A stretch of 64,000 bases of DNA from positions 1 to 64,000 of the forward strand of contig CAIQPK010000072.1 of NCBI GenBank assembly GCA_903873705.1. The letters run 5' to 3'. Positions 57,544 to 64,000 of the stretch are shown here, piece by piece. Source of the DNA: an uncultured Acidobacteriota bacterium. Lineage in GTDB: Bacteria > Acidobacteriota > Terriglobia > Terriglobales > Acidobacteriaceae. The notes beneath the pieces are model-generated. The model searched no databases. It saw nothing but the letters and a program-made list of their open reading frames with translations, and had not been told where the DNA came from. Position numbers and translations under genes: made by a program. How positions within the stretch are numbered: the stretch's first letter is position 1; each line of letters begins with the position of its first letter.

Positions 57544-57824
57544 ATTTCTACTTCCAGTTTAGCGGATGGGAGGTAATAACTATGCCAAGTTTCTGAAGGA
57601 GAATTGCCTTTGGTTTGTTGGTGTTGGAGGGAGTTTTGCAGGTGGGGGGCTTGACAGGTTCTGGGTGGGCCGGGAAGGGGCGGTTGTTGAGGAGCGAGGG
57701 TGAGAAGGATTGAGGCATGAGGCGGGTGCGTGCTGGGTTTGTTCGTAGCGAGTTCAAAGGTGAGAGCGGGGGTAAAAGCCTTGACGCGGAGTTCGCTAAG
57801 TTTAAACGCCAAGTTTCGCGAAGT

Positions 57825-58724
57825 TTAAAGGTGTGGGCGGGAAGAGGCTGGGTTGTTTTCGCCGGCACCCATAAGGATGAGTGAGCGCTGGGCGAAGGGG
57901 GCGTAGACCAGGAGCGTGGTGCAGGCCAGCGCGAAGCCGTAGTTGATGTGGTGCAGGAGCAGGAAGGGCGCGAGCGACCAGAAGATATCGCACAGAAGGA
58001 GCAGCGGCCACAGGCGCAGGAATTTTTGCCGGACGCGGGGAGCGTAGAAGAGCACGGCGCAGAGCAGGAAGATGCGGACGGGTATCAGCAGGGCGGCGGT
58101 CAGCATCATGGTGTAGAAGAGGGGCGTGGCGGAGGGCAGCGGCGAGAAGAGATCGTTGATCTCCGCCAGGTTGGATAACGCTCCGACATAAAAGCCGACG
58201 TACATGAGCTGCAACAGGACAAAGAGCGTTTGCACCACGGCGTGCGATGTTCGCGGCAGGTCTTCCGTGGTGGCGAGGAAGTGATCGAAGACGCTGGCTG
58301 AGGTGGCCTGCGACTGGAGTGCCGGCCCGGCAATGGGGGAGGTGTTTGCGGACGGGAGGATGGGGACGCCGGTTTCGACGCGTGGGGCAATGCGTTCGAC
58401 GGGAGCGACGAAGCGGTAGCCGCGGCGGGCCAGCGTTTCAATGAAGCGAGGGTTGGCCGCCTTGTCTCCGAGGGCTTCGCGGAGGCGATTGATAGCGGAG
58501 TTGACGCCGTGCTCGTAGTCGACGAAGGTGCCGTCGGGCCAGAGCTCGCGGCAGATGTCTTCGCGGGTGAGCATCTCTCCGGGACGCTCCAGCAGCAGCG
58601 AGAGCACCTGGAAGGGTTGCGCGTGCAACTTGATCCTAACGCCCTTGCGACGCAGCTCTCCCGTGGTGGCATCTGCTTCGAAAATGCCGAAGCGATAGAT
58701 CGTAGCTTGCCGGGAGTCGTTCAT
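57825..58724 (-). CDS. Winged-HTH (OmpR/CadC-type) DNA-binding protein with C-terminal multi-TM domain
   Basis: FEADATTGELRRKGVRIKLHAQPFQVLSLLLERPGEMLTREDICRELWPDGTFVDYEHGVNSAINRLREALGD. Confidence 0.82.
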   Translation of the reverse strand: MNDSRQATIYRFGIFEADATTGELRRKGVRIKLHAQPFQVLSLLLERPGEMLTREDICRELWPDGTFVDYEHGVNSAINRLREALGDKAANPRFIETLARRGYRFVAPVERIAPRVETGVPILPSANTSPIAGPALQSQATSASVFDHFLATTEDLPRTSHAVVQTLFVLLQLMYVGFYVGALSNLAEINDLFSPLPSATPLFYTMMLTAALLIPVRIFLLCAVLFYAPRVRQKFLRLWPLLLLCDIFWSLAPFLLLHHINYGFALACTTLLVYAPFAQRSLILMGAGENNPASSRPHL

Positions 58725-58874
58725 CTCTGCCGTCCAGTGTACCGAAGCCAGGTGGGCGTGCTGCGCAGGGAGGGCGTGATATGTGCCGCGAAGTGGCACA
58801 TTCTTCGGCGGTTGTTGCGTGAGGAACAAACTGTGGCGGATGAGGTCCGATGCATTGTTTCCCGGACGGGAAAA

Positions 58875-59720
58875 ATGCAGATTCAGGGCATGAAGCGTTC
58901 CCGCATGGTTCAACTCCGCAAGTTATCAGCTGCCTGCAGTTTTCTGCTGCTGTTCGATTCACCACCTGTGCTGCGTGCCGATCCACCTGCTGCGGCGGTG
59001 CTTGTCTTCAATGGCTACAGTCGGGCCGTGGAGGCTCGTTTGGCCCACCAGCACCAGGGGAGAGTGGGCTTCCTTGCTCCGACTGCCGGAGATCGCAACG
59101 CCGCCGAGGGTGAACTGCGTCGTGGCGAAGTGATGATTGAGCGGGTGAGGGAACCCGGTGGAAAGGAAGCCAACGCGGCCGGCGGGCTGCTGCATCACTG
59201 GCGAGGTACTGCCTTTGTACCGGGAGCGACGGCGGCCGACTTCGATGGCCTGATGCGGAATTTCAATGCGTATCCGCAGACGTTTTCACCGCAGGTGCAG
59301 GACGCGCGCATGGCCTCGGGTGGAAGCGCGGACCGCATGCAGGTGTGGATGCGTGTGCGGCAGCACCATGTGATTACGGTGGTGATGGACACAGACTATG
59401 ACGTCCAGTTTGGGCGGCTCGATGTGCAGCACGGTTTCAGCATTTCCCGCAGTACGCGGGTGCAGGAAATCGACAAGCCCGGGACGGCCGCAGAGCGGGC
59501 CATGGGAACCCATGAGGAGCATGGGTTTCTGTGGCGACTGAACACCTATTGGAGCTACGAGCAGCGGGATGGCGGGCTGTATCTGCAGGTTGAAGCGGTG
59601 TCGCTGACGCGGGCGGTTCCGCGCGGGCTGGGATGGGCGGTGGGGCCTTACGTGGAGAGTATCCCGCGGGAGTCGCTGGCGTTCACGTTGCAGTCGGCGC
59701 GGAATGCCATGCGGAAGTAG
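58875..59720 (+). CDS. Hypothetical secreted protein
   Basis: Signal peptide then globular sequence (HHWRGTAFVPGATAADFDGLMRNFNAYPQTFSPQVQDAR). Confidence 0.65.
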   Translation: MQIQGMKRSRMVQLRKLSAACSFLLLFDSPPVLRADPPAAAVLVFNGYSRAVEARLAHQHQGRVGFLAPTAGDRNAAEGELRRGEVMIERVREPGGKEANAAGGLLHHWRGTAFVPGATAADFDGLMRNFNAYPQTFSPQVQDARMASGGSADRMQVWMRVRQHHVITVVMDTDYDVQFGRLDVQHGFSISRSTRVQEIDKPGTAAERAMGTHEEHGFLWRLNTYWSYEQRDGGLYLQVEAVSLTRAVPRGLGWAVGPYVESIPRESLAFTLQSARNAMRK

Positions 59721-59752
59721 TGGACGGGACAATTTTTCGCAAACAGAAAGGG

Positions 59753-60457
59753 ATGAGGATGAGTATTCAAGTGGCAGCGGTGAGGGAAGCGCGGGAATTT
59801 ACGCACGCGCGGCGGGTGAATGAAGCGCTTACGGCTTCGGCGGAGAGGAAGGTGCTGTGCTGGATGGCGGAGCGAGCGCCGCGATGGCTCAGCTCGGATC
59901 AACTGACGGTTCTGGGACTGGTGGCGCAGATTGGCGCGGGCGCCTGCTATGGGTTGTCTCGGTATCATCGCTGGGCGCTGCTGGGGGTGATCGGGTGCCT
60001 GGTGCTGAACTGGTTTGGCGACAGCATGGATGGGACGCTGGCGCGGGTACGCTGCCGGCAGCGGCCGCGGTACGGGTTCTACGTGGACCACGTGGTGGAT
60101 GTGGTGGGCGCGGTGGCGCTGATGGGAGGGTTGGGCTTGTCGGGGTTTTTACACTGGCAGGTGGCTGCCGCGATGCTGGTGGGGTTCCTGCTGCTGGCCA
60201 GCGAGAGTTACCTGGCGACGTATACGCTGGGACGATTTGAGATGTCGCAGGGGTTGTTTGGGCCGACGGAGATTCGGATACTGCTGGCGATCGGCAACGT
60301 TGCGCTGCTGCGGAGTCCGTACTCGGTGGTGCTGGGGCATCGGCTGCTGCTGTTTGACCTGGGTGGGAGCATCGCCGCGGTGGGTATGGCGGCGATCTTC
60401 GTCAAGCTGGCGGTGCAGCATACACGGCAGCTCTTTCGCGAGGAGCCGATTGTATGA
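59753..60457 (+). CDS. CDP-alcohol phosphatidyltransferase family protein
   Basis: DSMDGTLARVRCRQRPRYGFYVDHVVD matches the DG-x2-AR-x8-G-x3-D-x3-D motif. Confidence 0.85.
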   Translation: MRMSIQVAAVREAREFTHARRVNEALTASAERKVLCWMAERAPRWLSSDQLTVLGLVAQIGAGACYGLSRYHRWALLGVIGCLVLNWFGDSMDGTLARVRCRQRPRYGFYVDHVVDVVGAVALMGGLGLSGFLHWQVAAAMLVGFLLLASESYLATYTLGRFEMSQGLFGPTEIRILLAIGNVALLRSPYSVVLGHRLLLFDLGGSIAAVGMAAIFVKLAVQHTRQLFREEPIV

Positions 60458-60900
60458 AGACTTATCTGCGTTGGGGGAAGTTCAACCTGGTGGGTGCGAT
60501 GGGGATGGTGGTGCAGCTGGGCGTGCTGGCGGTATTGAATCGCTGCACGGGAGGGCGGTACCTGGTGGCGTCGGCTGTGGCACTGGAGGTGACGCTGGTA
60601 CATAACTTTCTATGGCATCGGCGCTTTACGTGGAGGGAACGGCGGGAGGGTGGTGCGGGGAGTGTGCGACGTTTTCTGCGGTTCCAGCTGTCGAATGGGA
60701 TGGTATCGCTGGTGGGCAACCTGGTGCTGATGCGTCTGCTGGTGCGGGGAGCGCATGTTCCGGTGGTGGCGGCTAATGTTGGGGCGATTCTTTGCTGCTC
60801 GACCGTGAACTTTTTTGTGGGGGACCGCTGGATCTTTGGGGGCGCGACAGCTCATCACCTGAGGCGGCGGGAGATCGATGGGGTAGAAACAGGGGCTTAA
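60454..60900 (+). CDS. GtrA-like family protein
   Basis: 148 aa; KFNLVGAMGMVVQLGVLAVLNR...NFLWHRRFTWRER; ATGA overlap with previous gene. Confidence 0.8.
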   Translation: MKTYLRWGKFNLVGAMGMVVQLGVLAVLNRCTGGRYLVASAVALEVTLVHNFLWHRRFTWRERREGGAGSVRRFLRFQLSNGMVSLVGNLVLMRLLVRGAHVPVVAANVGAILCCSTVNFFVGDRWIFGGATAHHLRRREIDGVETGA

Positions 60901-61258
60901 AAGGCAGCGGGACGGATCGTTGCCGACCGTCCCATTCCCACTCTGCGATGCCCTCTCCTCCTGCTCTCGAGGAACAGGGTAGAGCTAGATAATGACGGGT
61001 GCCGAGAGGAATCGGAATGCAAATGTGAGGAGGTTGCTTTAAAGCAATGGCGGGTGGCTGGGGCTCAAAAATGCTGAAGTTTTGGGGGATTTCGCGTGCC
61101 AGGGAGAGAGGCGGTTCTGGAAACGGGGGAGGCTTGTTGCTTATGCGCAACCGGTTGATGGCGCTGTTGTACGATGGAGACACACGCCTACCCCCGACCC
61201 GCTGACCTGCACTCGTGCGTGCGGCTGCTGGTCGTTATTCTGAGCACCAGGGGCAAAT

Positions 61259-61990
61259 ATGGAAGGAATCGGTGGCAAGCTTCGCGCGGCTCGTCTGGGC
61301 TGGAAGCTGACCCTGAGAGAGGTCGAGGAGCGCAGCCTGCGGCTTGCCCAGCAGTGGGGCAATCCTGCGTACCGCATCTCTGCCAGCTGGCTGGACCGGG
61401 TGGAGCGGGAGAACCGCGGCCTTTCGGCGACGAAGTTTATCGTTCTTGCGAGCATCTACAGCCTGAGCGTGGAGCAGTTGCTGGGATTGCTGCCGGCTGC
61501 GGCTGGCGGGCCGGCTCCGCTGGAGGACATGTCCGTGCCCAACGCGACGATCCTGGCAAATGGACCTCTGGAAGAGCACGCGAAGCTTTGGCTGCCGGAC
61601 AGCCTGGTAAGCGATACGCCACCGGAAGAGACGATGCTGCTGCCGCCGGTGGAAGGGTTGCTGCCATCACATTATCGGCGAGGGATTATCGGGCAGCAGG
61701 ACAAGACGCTGGAGCCGATGATCCCGGCGGGGTCGATTGTGCTGATCGATACGCAGAAGAAAGCGATTGCGGGACGGCGGGAGTGGAACCACGAGTTCGA
61801 CAGGCCGATTTATTTCCTGCTGACTCGGGATGGGCATATCGCGGGGTTTTGCGAGCTGGATCGGGAGTCTGACTGGTTGACGGTGATCCCGCACGCGTTG
61901 TCGTTCGAACAGAACCGGCGGTTCCGCTATCGGAAGGAAATTGAAGTGATCGGAACGGTGGTTGGGGTGTTCGTTCGGCGCAGTAACTGA
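61259..61990 (+). CDS. XRE-family HTH regulator with S24/LexA-like C-terminal domain
   Basis: 243 aa; IGGKLRAARLGWKLTLREVEERS...; DKTLEPMIPAGSIVLIDTQKKAI. Confidence 0.75.
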   Translation: MEGIGGKLRAARLGWKLTLREVEERSLRLAQQWGNPAYRISASWLDRVERENRGLSATKFIVLASIYSLSVEQLLGLLPAAAGGPAPLEDMSVPNATILANGPLEEHAKLWLPDSLVSDTPPEETMLLPPVEGLLPSHYRRGIIGQQDKTLEPMIPAGSIVLIDTQKKAIAGRREWNHEFDRPIYFLLTRDGHIAGFCELDRESDWLTVIPHALSFEQNRRFRYRKEIEVIGTVVGVFVRRSN

Positions 61991-61993
61991 GGT

Positions 61994-62530
61994 CTAGATG
62001 GCCTGCTGGAGTTCGGCAAAGCCGGGGACGCGGCCGCCCTCGTAGAGGACGAGTAGGCTGCGGGTCATGAGGTAATAGGTGGCTACGGCGCGCTGGGCGT
62101 ACTGCGGGAACTGCTCGTAGAGGTGTCCGGTTTGCGAAGCGCCGCGGAGACGGCCGATGTGCCACTTGATTTCGCGGGAGTTGAGACGGAGCTCGTTGGC
62201 TATTTCGAGGGCTTCGGGGTACCACTTCTGGACGTAGGCGGCGAGGTCGATGAGGACGTCGCAGTTTTGTTCGAGGGCGCCGAGGCCTTCCATGCCGCCG
62301 ATCATGTCGAAGATGACGGCGGGTTCGAGCTGCGGCTGGTTCTCGCGCTCTTCGAGCAGGTCAAGGGCGACGGTCGCGAACTTGTCGCGATCGATACGCT
62401 GTAATTTGGCGAGGATGGCCATCCAGGATGTCCGCGCGGCCCTACGCGCCCGAACCAGGAAATACGTGGCGGTGGCGATGATCGCCACGAGAAAAACGCC
62501 GGCTCCGACAAGAAATGGGAGTTGTGACAT
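61994..62530 (-). CDS. Hypothetical protein with N-terminal TM helix
   Basis: 178 aa; overlaps stop of upstream gene at 62530. Confidence 0.6.
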   Translation of the reverse strand: MSQLPFLVGAGVFLVAIIATATYFLVRARRAARTSWMAILAKLQRIDRDKFATVALDLLEERENQPQLEPAVIFDMIGGMEGLGALEQNCDVLIDLAAYVQKWYPEALEIANELRLNSREIKWHIGRLRGASQTGHLYEQFPQYAQRAVATYYLMTRSLLVLYEGGRVPGFAELQQAI

Positions 62531-63312
62531 CAGGCACGCCCCGATCCGCGCAAACTCTGCAGTAGCATCGCGGTTCGCCTTTGGAGATCACGGAGTTCAA
62601 GGCGGAGCTGCTCAGGCATTTGCCGATTTTCCGGCTCTTCCTTTGCCAATCCGAAAATCCAATAGGCGACGCAGACACAGTATAGCGATATTCGGATATG
62701 CGATACCACCGAATATGTGTGTGTGTTGCTCGCTGTGCCAAAGTAGCTATGCGCTCCATTCGTGAGTATGCCGAAGATCGAGTAGACACCGAATCCCTGA
62801 GTGATGCGTGCGACATGTGTCCTCCAGGGGAAGCCCATGGTGAACGAGAGGGCGAGCATGATGACGAAGAGTTCCGCCATGAGCGCCGAGGAAAAGAATT
62901 CGCCCTTCATCACGACCGTTGCGCGCAACGAGCGGGTGGCGGGCGTATCCAGCCAGGTGAGCAGGGAAGCGACCAGCAGGCTTGCGCCGCTGAGCCAGAG
63001 AAAGATGCGCCTGACATCGGAATCCCAGGCGCCTACGGGGCGAAAGACGTGGGTGACAAGCTCGTAAACGATCACGAACTGGAGGGCTATATCGAGAAAC
63101 GCGAACGACCAGTAGGTGTAGAAGTAGGCTTCTGCGCCTGCATGGCGCAGGGTGAAGTAAAGAACGATGGTGCGGAAGACGTTGGTCGCGATCAGTGCGG
63201 TGAAGGCCGGGAAGCGCCTGGCTCGATGACGGAAGATGAGCACGGCCAGCAGGACGATGTGTTCGAGCAGCGTGAGTGCCCAGAGGAGGAGGTCGATGCC
63301 TGTAAGGTGCAA
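62530..63312 (-). CDS. Hypothetical polytopic membrane protein
   Basis: 260 aa, about 7 hydrophobic segments. Confidence 0.65.
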   Translation of the reverse strand: MHLTGIDLLLWALTLLEHIVLLAVLIFRHRARRFPAFTALIATNVFRTIVLYFTLRHAGAEAYFYTYWSFAFLDIALQFVIVYELVTHVFRPVGAWDSDVRRIFLWLSGASLLVASLLTWLDTPATRSLRATVVMKGEFFSSALMAELFVIMLALSFTMGFPWRTHVARITQGFGVYSIFGILTNGAHSYFGTASNTHTYSVVSHIRISLYCVCVAYWIFGLAKEEPENRQMPEQLRLELRDLQRRTAMLLQSLRGSGRA

Positions 63313-63352
63313 CGCCGTCCTCCCTGGGCGCTATCGAACGCGCGCTGCCAGT

Positions 63353-63652
63353 TTACGACAGCTTGAGGCTAACGAAGGCTGCTTCGAGTGCGGAGTGGAT
63401 CATGGCGCCGCCATCGCCGCTGGGCTGGGGGTCGCCGCCGGTGACGACGTCGTCGTCGGTCATCATCATGTTGGGGTCGGGTGAGCCGACCAGGTTGGGA
63501 TCGCCGCTGGGCTGGGGATCGCCGCCGGTGACGACGTCGCCGTTGGTGATGGGGGCCGGATCCGTGGCCTGGGCGTGGAGCTTGCTGATGGGAGCGAAGA
63601 GGACAGCGATGAGCAACAGGAACGAAATCCGGAAAGGGGCTTGCTTGAGCAC
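63353..63652 (-). CDS. Small secreted protein with internal DVVTGGDPQPSGD repeat
   Basis: 99 aa; signal peptide and duplicated motif. Confidence 0.55.
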   Translation of the reverse strand: MLKQAPFRISFLLLIAVLFAPISKLHAQATDPAPITNGDVVTGGDPQPSGDPNLVGSPDPNMMMTDDDVVTGGDPQPSGDGGAMIHSALEAAFVSLKLS

Positions 63653-63936
63653 GAGGTAGGTCTCCTTGGAAGCGCATGCGGCGCTAGACGGAGAGTAGGG
63701 ACTCGGCTCGACTTTCGGGCTTAGATTTTTCGGAATTTGCTTATGCGAAAGCGAATTCGGGATTGCTTGGGAAAAGGCAGAACATTTGCGCGACAGGGCG
63801 CTTTTGTTCGCATGACCGATTGCGAATACACAACAAGATCACCGGGAGGCAGAGGGCTTCAGACGCAGCACGATGTCACGGGGCGGGCTTATGTGTTGCG
63901 GCGCACATAAGGCTGTGCTGAGCGGAGCGACCTGGG

Positions 63937-64000
63937 TCAGGCGTTGACGGTCTTCGGGGCCTTGTTTCGCCCGAATGCCAGCCGCTTCTGAAAGGAGTCC
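63937..64000 (-). CDS. Possible 3' end of a gene running off the window
   Basis: Minus frame ...DSFQKRLAFGRNKAPKTVNA*; too short to identify. Confidence 0.3.
   Translation of the reverse strand, partial: DSFQKRLAFGRNKAPKTVNA

Noticed and set aside
1-64000. CRISPR array, rRNA operon, prophage or known defence system
   Set aside because: No regularly spaced repeats, no rRNA sequence, no cas, phage structural or recognisable defence proteins in the ORF list

Overview
The window looks like a chromosomal segment from an Acidobacteria (Terriglobia-like) genome. This is inferred from gene content: an Oar-like TonB receptor with an N-terminal carboxypeptidase-regulatory domain, a membrane-anchored CadC-like regulator, and a propeller-GGDEF sensor. 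Left third (0-15.5 kb): housekeeping genes and four tRNAs (Ser-UGA, Arg-UCU, His-GUG, Pro-UGG), a GH57 branching enzyme, BON and YtxH proteins, an O-antigen ligase-like protein, MnmA, an MFS transporter, a propeller-GGDEF sensor, a YheT-like hydrolase, and DUF72 and DUF4112 proteins. 15.5-23 kb is accessory and decayed: a frameshifted IS1595-type transposase, an MFS 3' remnant, a cytochrome c, a disrupted secreted-protein gene, a PQQ-dependent dehydrogenase and a probable cupin fragment. These are followed by a single-chain pyruvate:ferredoxin oxidoreductase (nifJ). 26.4-37.6 kb encodes an aromatic/heteroaromatic catabolic cluster: ALDH, NTF2-like protein, intradiol dioxygenase, MFS, SDR, MmgE/PrpD, two-subunit Mo-hydroxylase and an outer-membrane-like protein. 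38-57.4 kb is the most interesting part, a putative amine/polyamine oxidation locus. It has two class-III aminotransferases, an ALDH, an APC permease, a MerR+XRE+cupin fusion regulator, a pentahaem cytochrome, three paralogous Tat-type spermidine-dehydrogenase-like flavoproteins, a DAO/sarcosine-oxidase-like flavoprotein, and a TonB receptor interrupted by an in-frame TAA. I also see three promoters sharing one -35/operator/-10 architecture around the PQQ-dehydrogenase locus, and several inverted or shared regulatory motifs. All calls come from reading the sequence and translations; no database search was run.
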